64,000 nt of DNA from positions 854,710 to 918,709 of the forward strand of contig JARKIF010000023.1 in NCBI GenBank assembly GCA_029378245.1, read 5' to 3'. Position numbers and translations under genes: made by a program. Positions 23,408 through 35,711 of this stretch are shown piece by piece; position 1 is the first letter of the stretch; each line of letters opens with the position of its first letter. The DNA comes from Roridomyces roridus (taxonomy: Eukaryota > Basidiomycota > Agaricomycetes > Agaricales > Mycenaceae). A model generated the notes under the pieces. The model searched no databases and was not told where the DNA came from. It saw only the letters and a list, made by a program, of their open reading frames with translations.

Positions 23408-24390
23408 GGTGGTCGTTTGGGACAAGACTGAGGTTCGTGAGATACATGAACCCACGCCCAGCATCCTTCATTCAATCGAGGCTTAAAATACTTGCTGACC
23501 CGGTGTACTGGACGGTCGGGACTCCTTCGGAACCTGAGTCCAGATAATTGGGTCGGGTCCAGTGAGTGTGTTCCTTGTCTTCGAATTCACTCAATTTGGA
23601 AATGATGGTACTCCGAATTGAATGCGGAACGCACCCAGAAGTGCCATGGCGCGCCCAATATGTGTGTATTCTGGAGGAGTTCGTCGTAGGCGTTGGGATC
23701 GTCATACGGGTATGCGTGCATTCCATGCAGACCGGGTGGGTCGTCACTGAAGAATATAGATATCGTTCGACCCTGGAGAAATCAGTGAAGGTTATTCGGC
23801 AGTGACGAGTCCTGACCATCAACTGACCATTTCTTGACACGCCAGACAACCAGCATCAGTTGCGGAAAGCACGAGGAATCATGGAGGAATCGTTCTTTTT
23901 AGAATCCGAATCGGAACTTGCGGTGGGTCGCGGCAACTTCCGCCGGATGTTCGGAACAATACCGGCATAACACGAAGAGGCATCGGATCGAGACCCAGTC
24001 GTAATCAAGGCAGGATCCGGCCCTATAGCAATGTTGACTGGTCACAGGCAATGTGGCATTTTGCCGGTGCGAGAATCATCTCAGTGATTTCTTCTCTTAA
24101 TAAACGGACGCTCGACGACATTCGATGATCTTATATTCTCCCGTTGGCTAGGACTAACCTTGAATGTGTCGGCATGTGCTCGGGGTTTCAACTCAACTCT
24201 GCCGTTAATCTCATCAGTCACCAGTGCAAGTTGACAATGCCTGCACAGGGTTCGGTGTGAGCCCCGGCGGTTTCTCAGCCGCAATCGTCGGCATCACAAG
24301 GGCGCTCTCCGTCCGTTCTAATCAGACAGCCGCTTCGGCTTGATTACAGCCTCTGTGAATTGTAAAGAAAATCAAATGAACATTCAACAG
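23408..24390. other. Gene-free stretch
   Basis: No gene recognised; short frames only. Confidence 0.4.
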
Positions 24391-24436
24391 GCGGAATCGT
24401 TCCTTCCATGCGGATGCAATGGCCTCAAAGCCAGGT
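24391..24436. repeat. Short dispersed repeat, copy 1
   Basis: GCGGAATCGTTCCTTCCATG followed by GCAATGGCCTCAAAGCCAGG. The same text with few changes is found at 51264-51310 in the same orientation. It is too short to classify. Confidence 0.6.
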
Positions 24437-27069
24437 ACTCAAGAGATGGTGGTGTGAGCGAAAGAAGGATTGATGTGCATCAAGATCGGATGCAAACTTG
24501 TTCAAAGAGGACACGACCACGTGAGGACATTGCATATTCCGACCGACGCGGAGTAACACAAATCTCAGGGCAGAATTCCCCGCTCGCACTCGCGAAGGAA
24601 GGTTACAACTCAAAGGATCCCATTGAGATTCGTCGAGTACAAAAGAGTCGTGGGTCGTAAAGAATCATAACTGTCCAATGTCCAAAAGAACGTGGCTGGT
24701 AGCCAACTGGTACTTAGGTAAGTAAAGAACGTAATTGAGAAGATTCTGAGCTGAGTCCATGGGCCAGATGAAATCACCAATAGTAGCAATAATACTGTCC
24801 AGGGAAAGGATACTGGGGGTATTGGGGCTGATACCACCACTGCGGGTAGTAGTACACCGCCAAAGTGCCGTCAGGCCGCACCCAGCCGGCGCGCCCATGC
24901 GAACACCAGATGATCCTTATCCTGGATGCAGCCGGAGACCGGCTGGGCTCCAGCTGAGTGGTCCAGCCACTATTCGCAGCTGATAGCCGCCTGGCCATCC
25001 ATGCCGGTTGGCATGGGTGTGTCCAGCTGGAAGACTGTATTTATTTATTTCGATATTTCGAGTCCTGGGCAACAAAATGATACTTCTTGGGCTTTTCCTT
25101 CATTTCTTGCTAATCCCAAGAGCCAAAAAAAAATCAGAATGGGCTTACCCTGAAGGAGACGAGGACTTGAAAAGAGTTGCTAAGTCCATTGCCGAGGGCC
25201 GGAGATCTCAAAACCGCGTTGCCGTAAGTTAACGATCACATTCATCACTCCACACTCCACCCGGCGCTGATTCGGCTCCATGGTAACCCGTTGTTTTATA
25301 AAATGGCGTGATTTCGGAGTCATCCCCGTTTCTTTCTTCTCTTCCCCCACCTTCCCTCCTCTGTCCTCCGACTTTCAGCGATCACGAGTCCTCGCAGCGG
25401 TCACCTCAAGACATCCAATCCTTCAAACCCTTTCCTCTTCAAGCGGCATCAAGTCATAATCCTCCATGTCTGCAAGTCTCAAGACACAAGGCTCAAAGCC
25501 GATCTCGCCTATACTTGGAACTCCTTCCCTGCGGGTCTCGCTGTCCAAGCCATCGTCGGCTCCTCTCAAGACCCTCAAATGATCTGCCGTTCAAAATTCC
25601 AAGCCTCAATGTCACTCGCCCGTTCAAAGCCTCGGTTAGCCCCGTCAAATGCCATTGTCCACCGGCGCCCTCATTCGTCTTTCCCCTCCTTCCTTGAAGC
25701 TCCCCGTGTCCCGCATCAATGCCTATCAATGCCTCTCCACTCTTGCATTCTGTGTCCCTTTCTGGTCTTCAATTTTGCTCTCAACTCCGCTTTCATCCAG
25801 CCCGCCATCTTTTCTCGTACTTACTACTGTGTTTAATGCATTTTTTTCTCTACATCCATGTCCTGTAATGTATCTCTGTGCAATCAATTCCCTTTCTATC
25901 TTATGTTTTTTTTTGAGTGCGATGAACATGCTGAGTGGTTGACAACAGTGATTAGCGACTGACGCAGCAGCTTGTGGTCAGCTACTCTGACCAGCTGGTG
26001 CCCATAAGAGCTGGTCCCACCCTGGATCCATTGAAGATGAAACCTGGCGTCCATGTTGCCACCAGCCGGATGCCATTCGTCAGCTACATGTGGTTTACAT
26101 CTCACGTCCAGCTGCTGGTCAGCTGGCTGCACTCTGGCGGTGTACCATCGGGGAAGGTACATAGTCTGGGTAGTAGTAGGTCGGATATGTGTGGTAGTAC
26201 GGGTGCGTGCCAGGGATGTGTAGTAGTGGTAGTAGCGAGCTGCCCATTCAGTGGTTGCGTACGTGGGTGGAGCCACCCATGGTCGCCAGTCTTGAAGGGC
26301 CGGTAGTTCGGGTTCACTCCCCCCTGCGGCACCCAAGTGTCCAGATCCAATGCCTGAAAAATCCAACATCGCGGGGTTCCCGTAGATCGTCCATTCCGGC
26401 GGTCTGATGGAGCTATGTGTAATGTGTTGTAAATGGGCCCGTTGCGTGTCTGCTGGGCTGTTCAGATGTTGAGACGAAGACCCGGCGAACTTTGTGTTTC
26501 CTATCTTTTTCCTATCGCTTCTTTCTGATACTTCTGATTACTTTCTATTGTTCTTCAAGACTCGTACTGTATGCATTCCATTGGATAAGACCCCATGGTC
26601 CTGCTTCTGATATGCTACATAGATAAGAGACTTGTATAAATACAGCCTTACCTTTTTCTTTTTTTTTTTTTTTTTTCTGGAGCGTTAGATAATGTACATA
26701 AGTCTGCAGAAGCATTCTAGTATACATCCGCTGGTGTCACTGGAAAAAATAAACCAGTATATAAGCCGGGATTTGTGAGCTGCTCGGGAGGAAATGCCTT
26801 GACGCACGGTAAACCAGTGCGGGACTCCTGCGTGTGTGTGGTTCAACCTACACCTGCTCTCAAGGGCAGAATACCCACTAAAACCCCCCTGACTTTAATC
26901 CAGCCATCCTGCAGCGAATCTTCATCCAGCAGGATGCTGCTCCAGGTGTTCAACACCACCTGTTTATCAAAGCTCATCTTCCCAAATTTCAATATATTCA
27001 GTCTGTCTTCTCCTGACAATATAATGTACTCGATTAACGGACTGAGACTCCGGAGAGCGCTGAGACGTA
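24437..27069. other. Gene-free stretch with low-complexity coding-like tails
   Basis: No complete gene. Two minus-strand frames end in Tyr/Pro-rich tails: 24774-24998 (VYYYPQWWYQPQYPQYPFPG) and about 26130-26260 (HPYYHTYPTYYYPDY). Both lie close to CAGCTGG-rich DNA and may be ends of related degraded genes. The 25.3-25.9 kb part is C/T-rich and Pro/Ser-coding in one frame, with no motif. A T17 run lies near 26657-26675. Confidence 0.35.
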
Positions 27070-27860
27070 CCAAGGCAACGAAAACAGAAGTGGTGCCCGC
27101 ACATGCAAACCACATGATTACTCCCATCCCTTCGCTCAATGACCGTCTGTGATTCGCGGACGTTAATGGTAAGTTCAACTTGAAAGGAAGGAATAGACTA
27201 TACCCGACATTCTGGACATTGACGCCAGCCGCTTGCCTAAACACAGGTTAGTACAGGTGGATTCAAGGAGCCTCATACATTACCTGCGCTATTCGGTGTA
27301 ACGATGCATCCTCAGGTGATCATGATCTTTGCTGGAAGCTTCTGAAGGCATGTTTCAGTGACGGAAGATTTCTGCAATCGGGGACAATTTACGTTGTATT
27401 CTTGACATGACAGACCTGTTGAAAGTATTAAATGCGCATCCCATATTCGGGGCACCTGACTTCGGCATTGCCGTTGATGTTTGGGACCGGAAATTGGTGT
27501 TGACAATCCGGGGTCGGACATCGAGCATGGGGTATTGTTGCCCGGCGTTTCCGTAGGCGCTTGACAGGATTAGGAGACAATTCACATGGACCCACAGATT
27601 GAGAACACACCCACAGATCCAGAGCCCTGGCATCCAACACCATTGCCGCAACCTCGTCGGAAATCTCGAATTCCCTAGTGAACTGGTCCCCGGTCGACCC
27701 CGGTCGACGCTACCGGACATCCAGGACGCCGGATCGGGAACAGACGGCTGTCTGCCAGGTATCGGTTGTCCAGCTTGAACCTGATGTACCGCGCCAGACA
27801 GGATCTGCAACACACATGCCCGTCGGGGCACGGCAGTTGGAGACCGACTTGGTCCTATCG
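27070..27860 (-). pseudogene. Degraded RBR-type (RING-IBR-RING) zinc-finger gene
   Basis: Read on the minus strand in changing frames, three pieces appear in family order. A RING-1-like part, LPCPDGHVCCRSCLARYI, lies near 27800. An IBR-like part, ARCPTPDCQHQF...RCPEYGMRI, lies near 27430-27530. A GWRQCPECR piece, followed across a plausible intron by ERRDGSNHVVCMCGHHFCFR, lies near 27080-27240. That order and wording match RBR E3 ubiquitin ligases, which basidiomycetes carry in numbers. The expected Cys in CPxC is Tyr in the IBR part, in-frame stops separate the pieces, and the C-terminal Cys ligands are not found. I call it a decayed copy. An intact gene with more introns than I can resolve is possible. 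Confidence 0.5.
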
Positions 27861-28846
27861 ACTTCCGTCGCATGATCCATACCCAATCGACTCCCGGCAG
27901 ATGGAACGGATTGCACGCAGGTCTTCCCGTGCTCCGTGTGCCCCGTGGCTACTTTGAAAAGAATGTCACCGAAAAAAAAGCAGGAATGTAGAATCACCCA
28001 CCGACTGCACTCCCCGATCCCACTTTGCGACTGATTCAACTGAGTCTCTCTCGTGTGGTTTGAGGTCATCACCCAGGCTCAAGTACCTAGAAAGGAGTTT
28101 GAGATTGGGAGGGGTTGATGTCCTGAAGAGCATCGATGAGCATTGGGCGATTTATATGTTTTCGGACGAACAAAAGTTCTGATCCTAATTGTGAGGCCTT
28201 TGTTCTATGTGGCCAATGATATTTGCGGTATCTAGAGTGGGAGAATGCCTTGTCAGTGGTGTGTATCCGTAAAGACAAGCTTGACCGGAAGCTTCCGAGG
28301 GAAGATAATAGCGTCAGAGGAATCCTTGTTCAAGTCTCCATGTGATGCCAGTAAGCGTCGTTATTCTCTGATTGCGTTGATAGCGAGATTCGTGAGCCCT
28401 AGTTTCCACGTCGAACCAATAGCGTAAGACGAAAGCGGTCAAGTCCCGGTATCCGCTCCTTATTTGCTCCTTATATCACGACTGCGCGCAGAGAATTGCT
28501 GGAAATGGGAGTCGGCGGGAGCATCCAGAACTCGTGGATTCATAGAGGATGCCAGCGACACTCGATAAGAACCTCCAGGCCAAGGAAAATCGAAGACATG
28601 CATGATGATGAGACTCTTGAGAGTCGGGAGCAAGGAGCATCGGCGGCTATCAAATTCTGATCCGCCTCGCCCTTCCTTTCTTCCCACCACCAACATAAGG
28701 CCCACATGCGCCCTGCTCAGATTGCCTGGCTTTCGACTCTCACTGAACCCATTATCTCGCATCTACGGATCAACTTTTCTCGGGACACCATGGCACCGCC
28801 GCCCAGTCATCGCCATTCGTCGGCGGTCGCAATCTTTTGGCAATCT
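27861..28846. other. Gene-free stretch
   Basis: May include the lost 5' end of the RBR relic. No motif recognised. Confidence 0.35.
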
Positions 28847-30125
28847 TCATTGTCCGCCCGTCAAAATGCTCATAATCGAGAGCTGATTCCAGCCCTTTCG
28901 AGCACTTGAACCGCCTCGGCTCTTCGCCCATCCCTGAATCGTGAGCATCCCCGGATGCGCCGTCATAGCCGCAGCCGTCTGCTCCACCACCTCGGGACAC
29001 AATCCTGTCTCCCGAGCCTCGTGCTTCCGCTCGAGATCATTCAGTCTGCGCTGCGGTGAGTCAATGGTTCTCCTTTCGTGTCAAACGTGGACGGACAATT
29101 CTCGTGTGTGCACATTCAGTGCGATGACGAGCTTGGCTATTGGCTTGGGGATCGAGGGGAGGTATTTTCCGGTAGCTTCACGGTACGCCTTGTCTTGCTG
29201 ACTCATTGTGGTAACTGAGCATCGTCAACTTCGTCCGAATTACATCAATGCTCATACTCTCTCCAGAAACGACCATTATTTGCGACGCGTATCGGTCAAG
29301 ATCCTGTCGGCTGCGTGAGTCATTTCCTGCTCTGTCAAGCCAAGGCGGTCTCACATTGAAAATTGCAGCAGCAACGGCACCGATGTCGTCCACGGCCTGT
29401 AGAAATTGGACGATCAAGTCTCTGGCGGGGAAGCAACACTCACAACCATGCGATTCGTCGTCGTCGGCTTCAACCCATACTTGAGAACACCCACAGCAAT
29501 CGCCCCAATCAACCCATCATAATTTTCCATGAAAAACCCTGGACGCAGGATCCTACGGTCCACACATCAGTAAACCCGCGACGCCTGGGAGCATACGTAC
29601 GTCCAGGCGAGTCCCCTATGCCCAAGCGCCCGTATGTATCGCTCGATATTGACTTTGGCGCGCGTATCGAAAGTGGTTTGATCGTCGTAATACTCCCCTC
29701 CGCGTTCCGCCGACGAGAATACAAACGCCGAGACGTTGTATTCAAGTGCAAGGTCCGCTATCAGCTGGGTGTTGTCAGAGACCGCGCGCTGTTACAGTCT
29801 CACTGCGCACCTTCCCTTGCTTCTCTTCGGCATCCGCATTGACGCCGAGTCCAGGAAACCCGAGGACGCAGAATACGCCCCAGACACCTTCACCGCTCGA
29901 GTCGAATACCGCTCGCAATGATTCTGCCGAGTTCAAGTCGCCCTGGACGAGCGAGATGAGGCTCGGGTACTCCTTCGCTAGACTCTGTGCGCCCGCCGAA
30001 GTGGGTGTGCGTGTCAAGGCCAAGATGTGTATACCCTCGGTGTTGGATCGGTCAAGTGCTCGAATGAGGGCTCGGCCCTGGAGTCCTGTGGCACCCACGA
30101 CGAGGATGTTTTTCTTGCTGGACAT
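28847..30125 (-). CDS. NmrA-like NAD(P)-binding protein
   Basis: An atypical SDR of the NmrA/HSCARG type. Such proteins bind NADP and act as redox sensors or isoflavone-reductase-like enzymes. About six exons give some 310 aa. The start is MSSKKNILVVGATGLQGRAL, with the NmrA glycine motif GATGLQG. After intron 1 comes DLALEYNVSAFVFSSAERGG, then HRGLAWT joined to ILRPGFFMENYDGLIG, the conserved FMEN segment. VDDIGAVAAAIF, IMVVSGESMSID and AYREATGKYLPSIP follow. The last exon, RRLNDLERKHEARE, ends at 28847 with ILTGGQ. Every join preserves frame and uses GT-AG. It is divergent from the DUF6534 gene, with about 500 bp between the two starts. Confidence 0.85.
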
Positions 30126-30621
30126 GGTGAGGTGGTCGAGCGGGGGTGGGTCCGAGTAAGAGTGGGTGCGTGTCACATTACCCGACAACGCCGCGCTGAT
30201 GGAAACACTTGCGCCACAAGTCAGAATGCTGATTAGTACGTTTTTTCTCAGTAATGCCTTCGGTGGACCCACAATGATGGCAGTGGAAATCGGAGTCGAC
30301 GTCTCCCGCGAAAGGTGTATGTATGAGCACTTCTTCACAGCTTGAGTAGCGCGCAAGATACTCTCCGCCGACGCCGAGTTCGGGAATTGTACATTTCGGT
30401 CAATGACTCAGACTCTCTGGGCGCCTTTGGACAATGATTCAGGGCTGGGAGCGCGGGGATCAGTAGGCAAGTTTGTTGCTTCGCATGTCAGAGTCCCGAA
30501 AATGGGAATTTTCCTTTGTCGGTGGAACAGCAACGCAGTGGGCGTTTCCTCCCTTCCTCTATCATCGGTGTGTTGTTGTCCGTACTTAAAGGTCCGGCTC
30601 GGTCTTGGACATCCCTCGACC

Positions 30622-32131
30622 ATGGACTCCCCCAGTAGCTCTCAAACTGTTCGATTGTACGTCCGACCCGTGTTTATCTTGAACAATGAACTAACGGTGT
30701 CCAGCACGGCCCCGTTGGCAAGTAACGCATACGATAACCTATCCGGTGTTTAAGTCTTCCTCAGCTCCTGTGTAACCTTCTCGCCTGGGGTCTATTCGGT
30801 GCACTCACAGTACAAGTCTGTCAGTTCACACCTTTCTCTATGCCATTCCATTGCTTTGATTCCAATTCAGATCTCTACTACCAAGCCTTCCCAAACGACC
30901 AACCAAGAATCAAACTCCTAGTATACAGCGTCTACGCAATCGAGCTCGCCATCGCCCTCCAAACGCACGACGTCTTTGGCACGTTTGTTTCTGGATTCGG
31001 GGACTCCGAGGCCCTCGGCACAATCAAACTAGGGTGGCTACATGTTTGTATTCTCAGTGGATTGGGTATGTGTCGTATCTCTTCCTCGCCGCGTACGTAC
31101 TCGAGAAGTAACTTTTTTGCTTGGTAGTCTCCTTGATCGGGCAGTGTTTCTATGCCCATCGGATCTTTGCGTTCTCGGGAAGTCTGTGCATAGCATTGGT
31201 TATTCTCTTGGCGCGCTTCTTGTCGTTTTCTACTTGTTTGAGAATAAATCTTCGCTTGTAGGTGTCACTGACCAGCACTGTCGGTGCATCTCTGGCGGGT
31301 ATCTTCAGTTTGTTGGGTGCGTACACGGTTCTCGTTCACTCATAATAGTCGGACTGACTGACCTTGACGACCAGCTCGTAACTTGGGGCATGTCGAAACC
31401 CCGCAAATTCGTGCCGCCGTCGGGGTGAATAGGGTCTTTTCAGCCAGTAATCCACCTACTCATGTAAATATCAGGTGTGGTGCGGATCATCCGCGCTGAG
31501 TGACCTGCTCATTGCGGCATGCATGACTCATTTCGTGAGCGTCCCTCTGAATAAGCCTCTTCAAATACTCACCAGGTTCATCAAAGCTCTGCAAACAAGC
31601 CACCGACTTTCCTCGCACACAAGGACTCATCTCAAGACTGGTTCGATTGTCGTTGGAGACCGGCTGCTTGACAGGTACATTTCCCTTCTCTTCCTCCACA
31701 CAAGGCTGAATCGAAGCCATCTAGCTCTCCTGGCAATAACCACCCTAATCATCTTCCTAGCCTCCCTAAACCACACATACTACATCATCCCAACGGTTCT
31801 CATGGCTCGTTCGAACGCCATCTGTATCCTGTTCGTTCTCAACTCCAGGTGTAAGATCGTCGGGGGAAGAGGCTCGTACGCCCAGTCCAGTGAGATCGTG
31901 ACGATTCCTGCATTCCTCGGGGGTTCTGACTTTGGTGGTGCTGAGGTGGCATCGAGTATTGCTACGAATTCGAATCGCGACGGTGGGTCGACGTCGTTGG
32001 GGAGAGATATTGAGAGGGGAGTCATCGAGGTGAGTTCTGCGATTCAAGGCAGATGTAAACCGACAATTCCTTGCCAGCTCGGGAATGCCAAGAGTTGCCC
32101 ATCTAGCAGCCCTGTCAAATCTCTTGGGTAG
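30622..32131 (+). CDS. DUF6534-family integral membrane protein
   Basis: A basidiomycete-specific seven-helix-like membrane protein of unknown function. Recognisable pieces in order are LLAWGLFGALTVQVY joined to LYYQAFPNDQPRIKLLVYSV, THDVFGTFVSGFGD, VSLIGQCFYAHRIFAFSG, VSLTSTVGASLAGIFSLLG, WCGSSALSDLLIAACMTHF, LISRLVRLSLETGCLT and YYIIPTVLMARSNAICILFV ending LNSR. A Ser/Gly-rich tail follows. Six or seven introns are needed. One join is unsatisfactory: between MDSPSSSQTVRF...NAYDNLSG and LLCNLLAWG only a 17-20 nt piece separates the frames, too short for an intron, so either the first exon is different or there is a small frameshift near 30750. The exact 3' end is also uncertain. Confidence 0.7.
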
Positions 32132-33029
32132 CTGGCTTTGCTTGACTTTCGAATTAAATACTTAATGCAGTGATCGAATGAGACGAGCTCGTTGAAAGAT
32201 TAGGACGTGCGAGTATCGTTCGGCACCGCCATGCAGAACGTTGGCGGATCGACCGACCTGTGCCTGCTGACTCGTTTCTGGCGCTTCTTCTGAGATTCAA
32301 CGACTTTCTCTTGTTCCAGTGGTGTTTGGATCCGCTCTCCGCAATCACGGCCATCAGATGGCATCTGCGTTCAACCCGAATGAGTTTCCGCCAGTTGAGC
32401 AAAGCGTGCTCTAAGTACTTGGAGCTCGACATCTGATATTTTGCCAGCGGTCAGTATGCACAGAAGTTGATGGTTTGTCCAAGGAGCCGGCAGGCCGAAC
32501 AACTGCTGAGCATCCGGCCGGTGGGACAGGAAAAATTGACTTGTCGTTTGAAATTGTCAAAAAGCCGTTCGACTTCTTTTTGAACATGGTTTAAACCGAG
32601 TCACGTGCCCGTTGATGCGCTGCTTCGGCGATCATTTTCTGATCATATTGAATCACGAGAAAAGTCGAAATCAATATTAATTCAGACGGTCCAGGGTCCA
32701 CGAGTCAAGGTGGGTCTCCAGGAAAGAAAGCTCTGTACTTGGGTGCATCCAGTTGGAAGGGAACGGTCATTTGTTGCTGCCTGTTTGCCTGCCTTCTGTT
32801 TCTGACCACCATGATCACCTGCAATCTCTCCCGACTGCCGCTCGTCCGGGGACTGCTGGAAGCCCCGTAAAGCCGCTGGTCGCACGAAGAAACCTCCAGC
32901 TTGGAATTACACCTCTCTCCTCGGCAAATACTCGCTCAATCCACGGATTTACATAAGAAGCTTCGTGACCAGCCCCGGCCATACATTAGCTCACGGGGGC
33001 TCGTTTCCACCAGCCGATCGCCACACGAT
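32132..33029. other. Gene-free stretch
   Basis: About 900 bp. No gene recognised; the right part must hold the promoter of the esterase gene. Confidence 0.4.
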
Positions 33030-34628
33030 ATGCTTTCCCACTTCCCTTTACTCGGGTTGCTCATCCTTGGCACCATGGCCTCAGCGTCCGTCGTCATCCC
33101 TCACACCCACCCGCTGATCTACTTCCACGGCCGTTGGGATTCCTCTCCAGGGACGTGGTGGTACGTTCATTTTGCTCGATTTAAATCGTCCACAACGTCT
33201 CCCAGGGCTGGCTCTGGCTTCAAATTGCACGTCAACAACCTCAAATCGCTCAACTTGACTCTGGGTCCCCACACTACCGCGCCACTCACCTCCGTCGGGG
33301 TGTCCCTTGATTACGGAGAGTTCATCACCGCGAACATCTCGGAAGGCGCCAACGCGATTGACCTGCCGGAATCTTTCATTGCTGGCGAGAAGACTGGGAC
33401 AACGGTGGTGCGGATTAATGTCGAGGGATGGCAGAACAATCGTATGAATCTGGAGAGTATCGTGCTTAACGAGGTGCGTTTCTGTGACTCTTTTCAAACT
33501 CAAGATTTATGGCGCATCAGGGTGCCTCGTTGGTCCAGTATATCCCATCCGACCTGGTCTTCCAATTCATCGGGGATTCGCTGTCAGCGGTAAGTGATCG
33601 TCAACACTTATGGATACTACGTGAGCTCCGTCGCCAGGGCCAATTCCTACCCAAAGGCGTCGATCAAGCGTGGCCCTTCCTCGTTGGAGAGGCTTTCAAA
33701 GCCGAGCATGTGGTGAACGCACAGCCCGGTGCGGCGTTGACCGTCAGTTCACTTTCCCTCACTCGACTCATGTAACTGACGATTACAAGGACATTGTTTC
33801 GTATGGGAACGAACACGGGGTGTCGTTCCAATTCTTCCGGGTCAGTTGCCAGCCTCTCCCTGTATCCCTTTGGAGCTGAAGTGGATGTAGACTGAGGATA
33901 CAGGGTATTTCTATACGACGGACCACAATTTCACTACACCCTGGAACTTCGCGCGGGATAAGCCAGCCGCGACGCATCTTGTAATCCATATTGGGTTTGT
34001 CTGGTCTCTTGTCATACACCGAGCTTACGAATGGAACTTGCAGAGCCAACGATGCATCCCAAAATGTCACAGATTCTCAGTTCGTCGAAGTTCGTTTTCA
34101 ACTCTCCCATCTCCATTGACTTGTGCTCAACTTGGTTATGTAGGTATACACGACCTTCATCGCTCGCCTCCGCACGATCTACCTCGGTCAACCTATATTC
34201 CTGTTCACCCCCGTCTGTTCATTCCCGTTGCTGCGGTCGAATCCCATTCGCTGACGCTGTAAAGTGGGGCTGGCCGAATCCCGATGGCACCGTCAACCAA
34301 TACTATGAAGGCCAGTATGAGAAAATCGTCGATTTAAGGTGATTATTTCCCTCCAGCTCCATTTGCGCTAGTGATGACGAGACGGAACAGACACGCCGCC
34401 GGCGATGAGAATATCTTCCTCGTCAATACGACCGGATGGGTTGGGTGGGATGATGTATTCCCCGAGTACGTTACTGTTTGTCGAGCTGGCTCGGAATTCC
34501 TGGACTCTGACTGGTTCAATAGCAACCAACATCCGACAGTACCGGGACACGTCCACATCGCGGAACAATTCCAGGCGTGGCTCGAGAATCGGGGCCTTCA
34601 TCCGAGAGAACGATGGGCGACACAGTGA
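33030..34628 (+). CDS. Secreted CE2-like SGNH esterase
   Basis: Predicted to remove acetyl groups from plant cell-wall polysaccharides outside the cell. Eleven exons (33030-33160, 33206-33473, 33521-33589, 33638-33742, 33790-33840, 33891-33994, 34044-34089, 34144-34212, 34265-34338, 34391-34465, 34523-34628) give 365 aa with every phase consistent. A signal peptide (MLSHFPLLGLLILGTMASA) precedes a beta-rich domain with HGRWD and VNVEGWQ-like text (residues 30-145), the jelly-roll seen in CE2. The SGNH domain follows. FIGDSLSA holds the catalytic Ser, IGANDASQN the GxND block, and HPTVPGHVHIA the catalytic His. TPWGWPNPDGTVNQYYEGQY is typical of the family. The substrate (xylan or mannan) is not resolved by sequence. 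Confidence 0.88.
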
Positions 34629-34887
34629 GATGCCTTTTTGGAATTCATAGATTCTAGCCCTTGTTTGTTTCTGACTGCACGCGTGCCTGGGCATTCTGTT
34701 ACTAAAACATGGCAAGAAGTATGAGCCTGGCAGAACTGTGTTCAAGCGCGCGTCGAGTCGAACGGGGACACGGTGCTCGATACGATTCCAGAAACAGTCA
34801 GGTGAATCTGTCAGAAGTTCTACGATCGAATGCCAACAGAGAACTTCCAAATCAGTCCTACTGCTCTGCGCGTCAGCGAGAACAGGT
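34629..34887. other. Intergenic region
   Basis: Between the esterase stop and the promoter block of DUF5648 gene 2; nothing else recognised. Confidence 0.4.
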
Positions 34888-34926
34888 GTATGGCCCTGGG
34901 GCGCTTGAATTCCCGGTTAAGCGCCC
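34888..34926. repeat. Promoter block shared with the broken DUF5648 copy
   Basis: GTATGGCCCTGGGGCGCTTG, ATTC, spacer, GCGCCC. It is the counterpart of 10801-10838 and lies about 200 bp upstream of the ATG of DUF5648 gene 2. Conservation at two loci suggests a regulatory role or simply a common origin. Confidence 0.6.
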
Positions 34927-35122
34927 ACAGCACTGTGGTTGTTCTATCCGTGGCTGACTGCTGTCTCGCGATCTACATCATTCCAGACGTCACAATGAGC
35001 GCCAAAGTCGAACATGCAATTTGGAATAATCACCGCTTGACGCCTCGGATTCAAAGTTGCTTCTCCAGCGCCTAGTCAGACACTATATCTAGGCAGGTGG
35101 TCCACTTGTCAGTCATCATTCA

Positions 35123-35711
35123 ATGAACCTCCTTCCAATCCTCGTCGTATCTGCTCTTTTGCTCGCTCTCAGAGTTTCGGGCTCGACGCTCGAGGTCTGT
35201 CTTTGTTTCCATACATTGAGTCGACGCTGAACTGTCCTTCTCTCAGGCACGCACATGTGGAGTGCCGTCCGACGCCGTCCCGTTTTATCGGAGCTTCAGC
35301 AGCTCAAGGCAAGATTATTGGTACAGCCCTGACGGCACGGCCGTGAGCACCGCCATTCGTGCCGGCTACGAGCTCCAGGAAGTCATTGGCCTCATCTTCC
35401 TCACGCAAGAAGAGGGGACCGCGCCGCTCTACCATCTCGTCGACGCAACTCATCAACTGTACACTATGAACATCACCGAGGTCGCTGTGCAAGAGCAGCA
35501 TGGGTGGAGTGGCAGTAATCTGAATCCGCCGACATTGTACATCTATCCCGATCAGGTGTGCGGCAGCATCCCGATGTATCGGCTTTTCAGCGCGGCCACG
35601 GAGGGTTACTTTTATACGACTTCGTCGGCGGAGCGGCTCGAGTTTATTCAGAATGAAGGGTATGCGGATGTTGGGATTACGGGATATATTTTACCTCTGG
35701 GTTGTAGTTGA
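35123..35711 (+). CDS. Secreted DUF5648-domain protein 2
   Basis: Exon 1 (35123-35194) codes for a 24-residue signal peptide (MNLLPILVVSALLLALRVSG). Exon 2 runs 35247-35711, giving 178 aa in total. Exon 1 has the same length and phase as in gene 1 at 9876. The mature part starts ARTCGVPSDAVPFYRSF and contains DYWYSPDG, GLIFLTQEEGTAPLYH, the second module PMYRLFSA...YFYTTSSAERLEF and the terminal GITGYILPLGCS. All three Cys positions match gene 1. Extracellular localisation is expected; molecular role unknown. It follows the CE2-like esterase gene in the same direction, and both products are secreted, but each has its own promoter. Confidence 0.85.

Noticed and set aside
25308..25697. 129-codon Pro/Ser-rich plus-strand frame
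   Set aside because: Composition follows the C/T-rich DNA; no signal peptide or homologous motif.
26900..27010. Plus-strand text FIQQDAAPG, reminiscent of the QDNAP block of Tc1/mariner transposases
   Set aside because: The match is a few residues, without the DDE residues or inverted repeats.
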